Source: Deltaproteobacteria bacterium (GTDB taxonomy: Bacteria > Myxococcota_A > Polyangia > JAAYKL01). From it: DNA of 34,258 nt. This document shows positions 1-8,374 of the stretch, in pieces. The stretch lies in NCBI GenBank assembly GCA_016936575.1, contig JAFGXQ010000234.1:1-34258 (forward strand), given 5' to 3'. Positions within the stretch are counted from its first letter, which is position 1. Each line of letters begins with the position of its first letter. The notes below the pieces were generated by a model that did no database searches, was not told the DNA's origin, and saw only the letters and a program-made list of their open reading frames with translations. The position numbers and the translations under genes are program-made.

Positions 1-2
1 AT

Positions 3-44
3 GTTTACATTGACGGCACCGCCATTCAAGTTGTCTTTCCCTAA
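3..44 (+). CDS. possible 3' end of an upstream gene (partial)
   Basis: Frame 3 from the window edge reads VYIDGTAIQVVFP and then a TAA stop. Third codon positions are mostly G or C and the residues look like the final beta strand of a protein, so this may be the end of a gene starting before the window. Thirteen codons are too few to assign a family. Another frame also stays open from base 1 to 60, so the assignment is tentative. Confidence 0.2.
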   Translation, partial: VYIDGTAIQVVFP

Positions 45-183
45 GGGGTATGCTAATTAATTTAGAAATTTTCAGTGTATGGCGGTTGTCGTTTTCGCTG
101 ATTTCGAACCCCGGGAATGACACCACCGCTTTTGCATTGATGCTTTTGGCAACAACTCGAGACAGCAAAAATAGAGGTATGAT

Positions 184-1626
184 TTGAAAGCAGTACTGCT
201 CCCCATCATCTTTATTTGCATTCCATTGGTCGCAATCGCCCAGGATGACTCCTCAGCGGAAGATCCGGCGTCCAAACAAGTGCAATCCGTTGAAGAACTC
301 AGTGTTCCAAAACCGAAGCCGAGACTGAGCGGTTCGTTGCAATCGTACATGTTCCTGTCGCAACGAACGCAGATGCATCAGTTGGACCCGGGATCGTATG
401 CGCGGCAAAATCTCAATGTGATGCCGTTTTACGAAATCATGACATTGCGGGCCGACAATCTCGGGCATCCGGGACTCAGCGTTCACCTGCAGGGTATTGC
501 GGGTCTCGACCTCGCGGACGTGTATTTTGACAACCGGTTCATTGCCGACCCGGTGTACGCGTTTGTACAGTTCAAGCATAAAATCATCGACGCCAAGCTG
601 GGACGGCAAATGGTTTTTGCGGGTGCGGCGGAAGGGTTGCACATTGATGGTGTGCGCGTGGCGCTGCATACCTCGTTGTATTTGGGCGTGGAAGGATATG
701 CCGGTCTGCTGGTGAGTCCGAAGCAGGGGCCGGATTGGTATCAGAATGAGCGCGCAAACGACTTTGACGAATTCGGTCGCGGGTTTACCGATTGGAAACG
801 AGAAGGCAATTATGCGGTGGGCGGGCGTCTGTTTTACAAAGTATCAGACAAAACCAATGCGGGTGTATCGCTGTTGCACCTGGCCAGGGACAGCGAAACC
901 GCCACCCAGATTCTCGGTGCCGATTTAGATATGACGCCGATTTCCTGGATGTCGATTTTCGGAAAAGCCAATATTGATCTGACCACGCTGAGTGTGCGGG
1001 ATGCGGGCGGATATTTGGATTTCTTCATTGGTGAAACGTCTGTTGTGGGGCTGCATTACAAACATGTGGACCCCACCATTTACATTGCCAATACCTCTAT
1101 TTTCTCGGTTTTCTCGAACGAAAAACATAACGCGCTGGGAGCGTCCTTCGGGGTAACGCCGTTCGCGCAGTTGTCCATCGACGCCTTTTACAGCCAGCTG
1201 TTTTATCAGTATTATGACGTAGACGATACCAACGATTGGGAAACCACCACCGAATCGGGCCATCAGATTGATGTGGATGCCACATACTCATTTGGTGAAG
1301 CCGATCATTTCGGAAATGCGCGTTTCGGAGTGGGCCGTATCGCGCGCGCCGAAGCGGCGGTGAACCAGATTCGGTTGGGTGCGCTGATTCCACTCGGCGC
1401 CACCGGGTTGAAGAGCGCGGTCAACGCATATGTTGATGTGTATCAGGAACCCATATTGGAGCAGAATTATGCGCTGCTGGGTGATGTGGGTATTTTCTAT
1501 TATACCCCCAGAATCCGCACAGGTGCTACATTCCGCGCCGGCGAAACGCCGTATTCAGATACGGAGCTGAGCGGCATGATTACTTTTGCGTATAATTTTT
1601 TAACCACATTTTCAAAACAGGAGTAG
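184..1626 (+). CDS. outer-membrane beta-barrel (porin-like) protein next to a multihaem cytochrome
   Basis: A 480-residue protein. The start is a TTG preceded by an AGAGGT ribosome site at about 173-178. An ATG at 179 would stop at once, and only the TTG start provides the clear signal peptide (MKAVLLPIIFICIPLVAIAQ). After a Pro/Lys-rich linker (about residues 40-50) the chain is a run of alternating polar/apolar strands rich in Tyr, Gly and Asp, as in outer-membrane barrels. No catalytic motif is visible. The 13-haem lipoprotein gene begins two bases after the stop codon, so the pair is almost certainly one operon. By analogy with porin-cytochrome conduits (Mtr/Pio/Omb-Omc types) the barrel could hold a cytochrome in the outer membrane. 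That role is inference: 480 residues is shorter than typical MtrB, and an ordinary porin is possible. Confidence 0.7.
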   Translation: MKAVLLPIIFICIPLVAIAQDDSSAEDPASKQVQSVEELSVPKPKPRLSGSLQSYMFLSQRTQMHQLDPGSYARQNLNVMPFYEIMTLRADNLGHPGLSVHLQGIAGLDLADVYFDNRFIADPVYAFVQFKHKIIDAKLGRQMVFAGAAEGLHIDGVRVALHTSLYLGVEGYAGLLVSPKQGPDWYQNERANDFDEFGRGFTDWKREGNYAVGGRLFYKVSDKTNAGVSLLHLARDSETATQILGADLDMTPISWMSIFGKANIDLTTLSVRDAGGYLDFFIGETSVVGLHYKHVDPTIYIANTSIFSVFSNEKHNALGASFGVTPFAQLSIDAFYSQLFYQYYDVDDTNDWETTTESGHQIDVDATYSFGEADHFGNARFGVGRIARAEAAVNQIRLGALIPLGATGLKSAVNAYVDVYQEPILEQNYALLGDVGIFYYTPRIRTGATFRAGETPYSDTELSGMITFAYNFLTTFSKQE

Positions 1627-1628
1627 TC

Positions 1629-2729
1629 GTGAAACAGTTCAACATTTTGAAAAACCTCCTATTTGGAATGTCAACTACACAAAAATTGGTGTTATCCGTT
1701 GTGGCGGTGTTGATAGCCGCGTGCGCGACGACAATCGACAAAGATGAAATTATTTTTTCGCACAATCTGCACTCAGAGCAGGGGGCGGAATGTGCCGATT
1801 GCCACAGTGGCGTGAGCGAAGACGCTGAAACAAAAGTGACGCCAATGAGCATGGATCAATGTGCCGATTGTCATGATGTGGAAGACGAGTCAGGGTGCAA
1901 GACCTGTCACAAGAATGCCGATGACCCTGCCAGTTGGCAGAAACCGACCCCGGCGCCGCTTTTGTTTTCTCACCAGGCCCATGAGGCCAGAGATGCGGAA
2001 TCGATGCAGGATTGCGCTTCGTGTCACAGCGGGGCAGCCACCGCGACGACGTCCGCCAAACGAACAGACATGATGCCGAAACACGCGGAATGCAAAACCT
2101 GTCATGAGAAAGAAATCAACCTGGGGCAATGCGACATGTGTCACGAGCGGTTGGATTTATACGACATGGCGGAAAATGATTTCTATTCGCATCCGCCTGG
2201 ATTCTTTGAGCGGCACGGAATGAAGGCGGCCGCCAGCGAGTCGAATTGCGCCCTGTGTCACGACAATTCTTTCTGTAGTGATTGTCACAACAAGGCCGAT
2301 ACGGTCAGACCGTCGTTGAAATTCCCCGATAAGGTAAACAAATCGTTTATGCACAGCGGCGATTGGATGTCAAAGCACGCGCTTCGCAGCAAAACAGATC
2401 CGGCCAGTTGTCAGAAGTGTCATGGCGTTTCGTATTGTTCATCGTGTCACAACCGTAATGGTATCGGCGCCGGTGTGGATCAGAATGGTACCAATAACCC
2501 TCACCCGGAACGCAGCGTCTGGATTTCGCCCGGTCCCCGTTCCCATGGTGCGGCGGCGCGTAAAGACATTCTGTCGTGTGCATCCTGTCACGATCAGGGG
2601 GCCGCGTCGAATTGTGTGAACTGCCATCACGAGAGCATGGGCATCAATCCGCATCCGCCGGGATGGAAAGCGCCGGTTTCAAATTCGGAGCGCTCCTCAC
2701 ACTCGAACTGCGGTATCTGCCACAACTGA
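1629..2729 (+). CDS. 13-haem c-type cytochrome lipoprotein
   Basis: A 366-residue protein with thirteen CxxCH haem-binding motifs, starting at residues 55, 78, 90, 129, 155, 168, 207, 216, 261, 270, 317, 329 and 361. The N-terminus has a hydrophobic signal and a lipobox-like LIAAC ending at Cys32, so the mature protein is probably a lipoprotein. The GTG start at 1629 has CAGGAG just upstream. The ATG at 1668 (residue 14) would give a more typical, shorter lipoprotein signal but has a weaker ribosome site. Many extra His residues (SHNLH, SHQAH, NPHP) could be distal haem ligands. The haem number and lipid anchor suit long-range electron transfer at the outer membrane together with the adjacent barrel. 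No catalytic reductase signature was recognised, so the electron acceptor is unknown. Confidence 0.88.
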   Translation: MKQFNILKNLLFGMSTTQKLVLSVVAVLIAACATTIDKDEIIFSHNLHSEQGAECADCHSGVSEDAETKVTPMSMDQCADCHDVEDESGCKTCHKNADDPASWQKPTPAPLLFSHQAHEARDAESMQDCASCHSGAATATTSAKRTDMMPKHAECKTCHEKEINLGQCDMCHERLDLYDMAENDFYSHPPGFFERHGMKAAASESNCALCHDNSFCSDCHNKADTVRPSLKFPDKVNKSFMHSGDWMSKHALRSKTDPASCQKCHGVSYCSSCHNRNGIGAGVDQNGTNNPHPERSVWISPGPRSHGAAARKDILSCASCHDQGAASNCVNCHHESMGINPHPPGWKAPVSNSERSSHSNCGICHN

Positions 2730-2782
2730 TTATTGAACCATTCGAAATCGTCTTTGGTTGCCCATTGGAATGTGGAGGTGGT

Positions 2783-3295
2783 ATGAGAATTGATTCAAAG
2801 AATCGAGAAATATTTGATCTGATTGTGCCGAACCATCAACTCATTGAGGTGTTGTCGTCGAATTTTAATTGGTTCAGCGGTGTGCCGGACAGTATGTTCA
2901 CACGCATAATTCCACATCTTGCCGACTACCATTTTTCTCCAAGAGAAAATCATGCTGTCGCAATGGCGTTTGGTGCGAGAATCGCCGGGGCGAAACCATG
3001 CGTTCTGTTGCAAAATAGCGGGCTCGGATTATGTCTGGATGCATTAATAGGATTGCAGCGGCTTTATCAGAAGGGGCTGGTATTATTAGTTACGCAAAGA
3101 GGAGAGCTAGAGTGGGAAGAAATTCAGCATCAAGATTGGGGGAAATATACGCTCCCGTTGCTCGAATCGATAAATATTCAAGTTTTTGATTATAATCAAC
3201 TCGGTTGCGATGCCATTATGAAAGCAAGTGATTTCGCTTACACAAACGAAGAGATATGTGTGGTTTTATTGCACAGGGGGAACGTAGATGAATAG
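2783..3295 (+). CDS. ThDP-dependent decarboxylase, alpha subunit (phosphonopyruvate/sulfopyruvate decarboxylase type)
   Basis: A 170-residue protein resembling the N-terminal (pyrimidine-binding) half of phosphonopyruvate decarboxylase and the alpha subunit of sulfopyruvate decarboxylase. Visible signatures are FSGVPDS (residues 33-39), the region RENHAVAMAFGARIAG containing the conserved Glu-Asn pair, and LLQNSGLGLCLDAL. The start is the ATG at 2783, which has a strong GGAGGTGG site seven bases before it; an open frame extends further upstream but overlaps the cytochrome gene. The last eight bases overlap the beta-subunit gene, so the two are probably made in equal amounts. Substrate is unknown. 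No PEP mutase gene is present, so a phosphonate pathway is not supported here. The gene lies directly before a NeuB-type synthase and is noticeably AT-rich. Confidence 0.8.
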   Translation: MRIDSKNREIFDLIVPNHQLIEVLSSNFNWFSGVPDSMFTRIIPHLADYHFSPRENHAVAMAFGARIAGAKPCVLLQNSGLGLCLDALIGLQRLYQKGLVLLVTQRGELEWEEIQHQDWGKYTLPLLESINIQVFDYNQLGCDAIMKASDFAYTNEEICVVLLHRGNVDE

Positions 3296-3752
3296 GATTG
3301 AAGCTATTCGGCAAATAATCGATTCTCACCCCGATGCTGCGTTCGTTTTGTCAAATGGATTAACAAGCAGGGAAGCAGGTTATTTATTTGGGCAGAATAA
3401 TCATTTGTATTTGTTGCATGGGATGGGGGAAGCGCTATCTGTTGCGATAGGGTTGCGATCCGTTCTTAACAATATTGACGTTGTTGTTGTTGATGGTGAT
3501 GGCAATGCGCTGATGGGGCTTTCAGCGTGGTCAATGCTTCCGATACAGGGGATATACTATTATGTGCTCGTAAATGGGGTTTACGAAACAACCGGCGCCC
3601 AGCCGATACCGTGTCTTCCAGATTCTGTGCACGTAACGAAGCTGTATATTGATTTAGGGAAGCAGAATACGCCGAACCCTTCTTTGCCGTGTGAAACGAT
3701 GAAAAAATTTGAAGCATGGCTGAATAGTAAGATGGTTGTAAAGGACGTTTAA
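3288..3752 (+). CDS. ThDP-dependent decarboxylase, beta subunit
   Basis: A 154-residue protein matching the C-terminal, ThDP/Mg-binding half of phosphonopyruvate decarboxylase-like enzymes. GDGNALMGLSAW is the GDG diphosphate-binding motif, NGVYETTGAQP corresponds to the family's NNG..E..G.QP segment, and the tail PNPSLPCETMKKFEAWL matches the usual family ending. The ATG overlaps the alpha-subunit stop by eight bases. With alpha it should form an alpha/beta enzyme that decarboxylates a 3-substituted pyruvate to an aldehyde. At 154 residues it is shorter than many beta subunits, but the visible motifs are intact. The neuB-like gene begins two bases after this stop, which ties the decarboxylase to sugar-acid synthesis. 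Confidence 0.8.
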   Translation: MNRIEAIRQIIDSHPDAAFVLSNGLTSREAGYLFGQNNHLYLLHGMGEALSVAIGLRSVLNNIDVVVVDGDGNALMGLSAWSMLPIQGIYYYVLVNGVYETTGAQPIPCLPDSVHVTKLYIDLGKQNTPNPSLPCETMKKFEAWLNSKMVVKDV

Positions 3753-3753
3753 A

Positions 3754-4800
3754 ATGAAGAGAGTTATTGTCGGAAATGTTGAAATCGGTGAGGGGCTGCC
3801 GCCTTTGCTAATTGCTGAAATTGGTTTGAACCACAACGGTAGCATGGAACTGGCGAAGCAGATGATAAAAGCAGCAGTGCACAGTGGGGCTCATGTTGTA
3901 AAATTTCAGAAAAGAGATCCTGCAGCCTTAGCAACGTCATGTTTTTTGGATGCACCTTTTTTAAAATGTCCTTTATTTGGAAGAACCCAACGCGAGGTTC
4001 GAACCAAACTTGAGTTCAATGAGACCCAACTCGCAGATCTGAAGGAGTATGCAGAGTCATACGGAACGATATTTTCGATGTCAGTGTTTGATGAGCCGAG
4101 TTTGAAAATCGCGCAGTCCCTTAACCTCGATTTCATAAAAATAGCAAGTCACTCTGTCACGAATCTTCCTTTTTTGAAACTGGTTTCTCACGTTCAGAAA
4201 CCTGTGTTTTTGAGCATGGGAGCATCGACCTGGTCGGAAAGAGATGCGGCGGTTGCATGTTTACGAAATTGCCCCTTAGTGGTGTTGCATTGCGTAAGTG
4301 CGTATCCTTGTCCGGATTCAGTTGTAAATCTGGGAACCATACAAAAAATTCAAACAAGATATAACTGTGTTGTCGGATATAGTGGTCATGAAAAAGATAT
4401 ACTTCCCTCTGTGATTGCTGTGGCGAAAGGTGCGAGTGTGATTGAAAGACATTTTACCCTCAATCGTTCAATGATAGGGCTTGACCATAAATTGAGCCTC
4501 GTTCCAACCGAGTTTTCAACATTGGCGGATAGTATCGCGCGCGTGCCCGGCTTATTGGGCGAGGTGGCTGATATTCTCCCAGAGGAAATGGCGGCAAGAA
4601 CCAACTACCATGTTTCCGTATGCGCAGCGGTCAACCTGAAAGCAGGCACCGTTCTCTCCCAAGATAAACTGCTTTGTAAACAACCTCTTGGGGACGCAAT
4701 GGTGAATTTTTCAGGGGCTGAGTTTGATTCGTTAATCGGAAAAAAATTAAAACGAGACATAGCGGGAGATTCTGCGATTCCGCGAGATGCGGTAGAGTGA
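3754..4800 (+). CDS. NeuB-type nonulosonate synthase with SAF domain
   Basis: A 348-residue, full-length member of the N-acetylneuraminate/legionaminate/pseudaminate synthase family, which condenses phosphoenolpyruvate with an aldose to make a nine-carbon acid. Landmarks are IAEIGLNHNGS (residues 20-30), HVVKFQKRD, IKIASHSVTNLPFL, LHCVSAYPCP, VVGYSGHEK and IERHFTLNRSMIGLDHKLSL. The C-terminal SAF/antifreeze-like domain (about 283-345) includes VNLKAGTVLSQDKL and LIGKKLKRDI. It is third in the plus-strand unit after the decarboxylase pair and ends ten bases before the convergent radical SAM gene. A second, SAF-less NeuB homologue lies at 13354-14217, so the two probably use different acceptors. 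The exact sugar made cannot be read from sequence. Confidence 0.9.
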   Translation: MKRVIVGNVEIGEGLPPLLIAEIGLNHNGSMELAKQMIKAAVHSGAHVVKFQKRDPAALATSCFLDAPFLKCPLFGRTQREVRTKLEFNETQLADLKEYAESYGTIFSMSVFDEPSLKIAQSLNLDFIKIASHSVTNLPFLKLVSHVQKPVFLSMGASTWSERDAAVACLRNCPLVVLHCVSAYPCPDSVVNLGTIQKIQTRYNCVVGYSGHEKDILPSVIAVAKGASVIERHFTLNRSMIGLDHKLSLVPTEFSTLADSIARVPGLLGEVADILPEEMAARTNYHVSVCAAVNLKAGTVLSQDKLLCKQPLGDAMVNFSGAEFDSLIGKKLKRDIAGDSAIPRDAVE

Positions 4801-4810
4801 TAAAGTGTTT

Positions 4811-6145
4811 TTAAAACATACTTGTTTCAACTCCCATCGGTTTCAATAAGTCGCGGTGAAGCGCGATCACTTCTCCTTTTATGTTCATCTTTTCTAATGT
4901 TTTTAAGATATCGGCTTCGTATGCATAAGAAGTCGTCATAATTATCTGCGCGTCCCGCACTGCGTCACTGGACGGTGCATATACGGGTAGCCCTAAAATA
5001 ACCTCTTTCTGGCGATCTTTCAGCGAATCAACAAATCCCGTTATGTGTTTCATTTTATCGTCGCCAAATTCGTTTCGCAGATGGTAAAGGATTTTTGCAC
5101 CGTATATACCGCCTCCCCACAGAAGGGTGTTTCGTCCATTCAGGGTATCTGAAATACGCTGAAGTGCGGCTTTTATTCTCGATGTGGCGCCTTTCCCATC
5201 CGCTTGGAGGGCCGCCACCAGCGCGGCCGGATATCCATTCATCGCTTTTACTTCCAGCGGCTGATAAACGTTATTTTTAAATACAAAAAACTGTCGATAA
5301 TTGGATGGCACCATCATGTTTCTGTCGTATCCCACGCAGCCGTTGATTACCGGACAGTTTGCGGCGCGGGTATTCGGAGCAAAGGTTCCCTCGTACACGT
5401 TTCCGAACACGGTTTTATCTGATTCACATCGTTGAATGACACCCGTTTCCATATCCAATACAAAACTGGACGAACCCGCATCGCAAGAGAGATTGAAGGT
5501 GTTCATGCCGCCAGATGTTTTCGATATAAGTCGAATCAGGTTGCCCGGCTCCAAAGTATAGCTTTCAACAAAACGCCGTTCGGTTTCGGTGTATTCAGCC
5601 GGATAGTTTTTTCCCCTGTAAGGGCCCTCCATCACCGAAAACGTGAACGGAAACTCGTTTTTACCGCAGAATTCGGCCAGATGTTTCGCCCTGTCAAATT
5701 CCCCGGGCGCCGATACCATAATGGCAACCGGGTTGTAGCCGTTTCGGTGGAGCGTGCTGAAATTTTCAAAAAAGAGGTCCATATCCCCTTTGGGGTGAAG
5801 CGAAAGTTTCAAATATTGCACCCGGTCCGCCGGCACAGAATTCATAAATTGGGTGACATCAAAACTTAAGTTACTGAACATATAAAAAAAGTGATCCGAT
5901 TTCAGACTGTTCACAAAATGATAAAAGTGGGGGTGAATGGTCGGTTCTCCTCCCGATAAGCCGAGCAGCCATGTTTTTTCAGTCTGCTGAAAAAAGCGAA
6001 TAACCGTATCTGCATCTTCTTTTGTACGTCCGCGCCTGAGCGACTTCTTCACCCGCGGTCCGCTGCAATATTCACAGTGATAGTTACAGACCGTGAACAT
6101 TTCAATGCCGCATTCATAATCATATTCAAATTTTTTATAGTGCAT
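4811..6145 (-). CDS. radical SAM protein with C-terminal Rossmann-like (PglD-like) domain
   Basis: A 444-residue protein. Residues 20-27 (CNYHCEYC) are the CxxxCxxC ligand set of the radical SAM [4Fe-4S] cluster, followed by SGGEP at 64-68. Four cysteines at 221, 240, 264 and 270 lie in a SPASM-like region. From about residue 338 the chain becomes a nucleotide-binding fold beginning NTLLWGGGIYGAKIL, like the N-terminal module of sugar O-acyltransferases of the PglD type. The ATG at 6145 follows GAGGAG; an upstream in-frame extension would overlap the fkbM gene. It is the last of seven co-oriented genes, with a ten-base gap to the previous one. The substrate is likely a sugar or sugar-bearing intermediate of the locus (inference). 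Confidence 0.82.
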   Translation of the reverse strand: MHYKKFEYDYECGIEMFTVCNYHCEYCSGPRVKKSLRRGRTKEDADTVIRFFQQTEKTWLLGLSGGEPTIHPHFYHFVNSLKSDHFFYMFSNLSFDVTQFMNSVPADRVQYLKLSLHPKGDMDLFFENFSTLHRNGYNPVAIMVSAPGEFDRAKHLAEFCGKNEFPFTFSVMEGPYRGKNYPAEYTETERRFVESYTLEPGNLIRLISKTSGGMNTFNLSCDAGSSSFVLDMETGVIQRCESDKTVFGNVYEGTFAPNTRAANCPVINGCVGYDRNMMVPSNYRQFFVFKNNVYQPLEVKAMNGYPAALVAALQADGKGATSRIKAALQRISDTLNGRNTLLWGGGIYGAKILYHLRNEFGDDKMKHITGFVDSLKDRQKEVILGLPVYAPSSDAVRDAQIIMTTSYAYEADILKTLEKMNIKGEVIALHRDLLKPMGVETSMF

Positions 6146-6155
6146 TACAGGCTCC

Positions 6156-7250
6156 TCAGAACGCGTAGAGTACGGTTTCAAACATACTCAAACTATGATG
6201 CCCCAAAAAGAAGTGATAATCCGAGCGAATGGAATGTAAAAATTTCCATATTCGCCACAAATCCTCTCCATGATGATATACAGATATGGCTAACTGTGGT
6301 TTTTGTGTCACGATGGTTCTTTTTGCCCCCTGAAGTGCAAGAAACTCTGCTCCTTCAATGTCCATTTTAATCATGGATATTTTTTTCCCTGCCAATGGTT
6401 TGAATTCGTCTAGTCGAATCAATTGAACGACTTCCTGCCCCGATTGTGATACATTCGAACGCCCGGTATTTTCAAAGTTCACATCGAAATGAACCTGCTC
6501 ATTTTTATCTCCCCATCCTGCGTTCACCGGCGTAATTTTTTCATCCAACCCATGTGCACCTACCGTTTCTCTCAATTTCTCAAAATTCGTTTTAGACGGC
6601 TCAAAAGATACAATTTGTTCAGCCTGTGTGAATTGACGAACAAACTGTATTGCGGTGTCTCCATGCCACGCGCCGACATCGAGAACCGTGCCTCCTTGGA
6701 GCGGGGGAAGCTTGGGGCAATTATATTGTGCATAGTTTGAAACATGGATGAAATAACTGTCCAGGAGGATACGATATTTTAGTAAGCCGGCCAAAACATT
6801 GCGGGACTGATCATCCGCTAAATGATTCCACATATCCAATATGGTAGGAATATTATTTTCTATAAGCGGCAATTCAAAATGACTGTGATACAACTCATCG
6901 AAATAAAAACTGAAATCAAAATATTCAACACCCGGTATCGCTCGCAGTTGGCCGGCTATTTCTTTTCCCCAGGTCGAGGCGATAGCAATCATCGAAACAG
7001 AAGACAAATCAATCTTTCGGGGGCTGAAAACAGGAATTCCATCCAAGAGAGTGCTGTGCTTTGAGATGTCATTGTCTAGAAATCCCAAAACGTGAAAATG
7101 ATTATCCTCTAAAAGAGACTTTACCGCCCTACCGTTTTCTCCCGCACCGAAAATATATACATCTCGAGGCCTCGTAAGAAAATTCTTGTAATATAGCGCG
7201 GGTCTGTCAAAGCGACCGATAGTTTCTTGTAATTTTTCAATCCAGCCCAT
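6156..7250 (-). CDS. FkbM-family methyltransferase with N-terminal Rossmann module
   Basis: A 364-residue protein. The N-terminal part holds a dinucleotide-binding motif (YIFGAGENGRAV) and LGFLDND, the same kind of module found at the C-terminus of the neighbouring radical SAM protein. The C-terminal half is an FkbM SAM-dependent methyltransferase: GGTVLDVGAWHGDTAIQFV is the SAM-binding loop, IVSFEPS follows, and IKMDIEGAEFLALQGA is the family hallmark. FkbM enzymes usually O-methylate sugars or polyketides; here a surface sugar is the likely target. The ATG at 7250 has AGGTG seven bases upstream and is preferred over the GTG at 7259, which overlaps the previous gene's stop. Spacing to neighbours is five and ten bases. 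Confidence 0.85.
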   Translation of the reverse strand: MGWIEKLQETIGRFDRPALYYKNFLTRPRDVYIFGAGENGRAVKSLLEDNHFHVLGFLDNDISKHSTLLDGIPVFSPRKIDLSSVSMIAIASTWGKEIAGQLRAIPGVEYFDFSFYFDELYHSHFELPLIENNIPTILDMWNHLADDQSRNVLAGLLKYRILLDSYFIHVSNYAQYNCPKLPPLQGGTVLDVGAWHGDTAIQFVRQFTQAEQIVSFEPSKTNFEKLRETVGAHGLDEKITPVNAGWGDKNEQVHFDVNFENTGRSNVSQSGQEVVQLIRLDEFKPLAGKKISMIKMDIEGAEFLALQGAKRTIVTQKPQLAISVYHHGEDLWRIWKFLHSIRSDYHFFLGHHSLSMFETVLYAF

Positions 7251-7255
7251 ACTGT

Positions 7256-8374
7256 TCACCTGATTCGCTTATCGCTTAATTGTGTAAATGTAATTCGCTT
7301 CAAAGACGGATCTGCTAAGTTTGCGTGCGCATCTTCGTACATCGGAAACAGCGCGACAGCCTTTTTGAACGAGGTAACGTAATCAGTTCCTCTCATAAAC
7401 TGAAGAACTCCGTAGTTGTTCCATCCTGCCGGTGAATTCGGAAATTCATGTAAATGTCGTTTTAGCGCTGTTTCAGCGTCTTCAAGTTCAGAAAAATGAA
7501 GTAATAACGAGCCCAAATAAAATTCACGAGATACGTCGTTGTCTGTCAACCATGGTTTATTCGCATATTCCAACGCATTCTTTTTCTTTTCTCTGAATAG
7601 ATATTGAAGGGTAGCCATATAATTGACCAGTTCGTCCGGATACCCGCGCAAGCGATACAGTCGAATGATATCTTCCACTTCGTACTTGGCGAAGATAATC
7701 TGTGTATATTTTCGGCTGCGCGCGTTATCGGAACTGAGTGAACCGGGGACCATTCGATAGCGCATCAATACATCCGATATTTTAGAGAATCGAAATCCTT
7801 TTACTACGCATTTCAGCCAATAGTCGTAGTCTTCCGATGTCGGTAGACTGGTATCGTAGTCGACGGATTCGTAGCAACGCCTCGATATAAGCGGATGGGG
7901 CAACATGCGATTCCGTTCGAATAGGCGGGTATAGTGGTTGTCTTCGGCCAGATAATCGGGGGTCTCCAGATACGTGTGAAGTGACGTTCCGTTGGAGTCG
8001 ATTACTTCATAAGCGTCAGTAACAAGGTCGGATTGATGTTTCAGTGCATATGAAAGAAGAATTTCAAGTCGATTCGGAAAGTAAATATCGTCAGCATCCA
8101 ACCATGTCAACCAATCGCCATTGGCGTTTTGTTTGATAATTTGTCGCGCAGCGGAAACACCACGGTTTTGTTTTTCATCAATAAATTGAATACGTTTGTC
8201 ACTGAAATGTTCAACTATATGTGAAGTGGAATCTGTGCTTCCATCGTTATAAATGATGAATTCAAAATTTGAATGGGTTTGATTTAGCGCGCTGTTGATT
8301 GCTTCTTCAATGAACGGCGCAGCATTATACGCTGTCATCCCAACGGTGATTTTACTTTCTTTTTCTCTTGTCAT
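7256..8374 (-). CDS. GT2 family glycosyltransferase with TPR-like C-terminus
   Basis: A 372-residue GT-A fold transferase. It shows the usual start of family 2 enzymes (ITVGMTAYNAAPFIEEAI), YNDGSTDST, and a metal-binding DADD at residues 93-96 (WLDADDIYF), followed by SEDYDYWLKC. After about residue 270 the sequence is helical, with a tetratricopeptide-like segment (EDAETALKRHLHEFPNSPAGWNNYG). It lacks hydrophobic spans and should be cytoplasmic. The ATG at 8374 overlaps the TGA of the previous gene (ATGA), implying coupled translation. It probably transfers the activated sugar made by the locus or builds the glycan that carries it. Donor and acceptor are unknown. Confidence 0.87.
   Translation of the reverse strand: MTREKESKITVGMTAYNAAPFIEEAINSALNQTHSNFEFIIYNDGSTDSTSHIVEHFSDKRIQFIDEKQNRGVSAARQIIKQNANGDWLTWLDADDIYFPNRLEILLSYALKHQSDLVTDAYEVIDSNGTSLHTYLETPDYLAEDNHYTRLFERNRMLPHPLISRRCYESVDYDTSLPTSEDYDYWLKCVVKGFRFSKISDVLMRYRMVPGSLSSDNARSRKYTQIIFAKYEVEDIIRLYRLRGYPDELVNYMATLQYLFREKKKNALEYANKPWLTDNDVSREFYLGSLLLHFSELEDAETALKRHLHEFPNSPAGWNNYGVLQFMRGTDYVTSFKKAVALFPMYEDAHANLADPSLKRITFTQLSDKRIR

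Noticed and set aside
2783..3752. A single decarboxylase gene split by a frameshift
   Set aside because: Two-subunit forms of this family exist, both parts have their own starts, and the eight-base overlap looks like normal coupling.
4796..4825. AT-rich near-palindrome between the convergent NeuB and radical SAM genes as a bidirectional terminator
   Set aside because: The arms are almost pure A/T with mismatches and there is no GC-rich stem, so the case is too weak.
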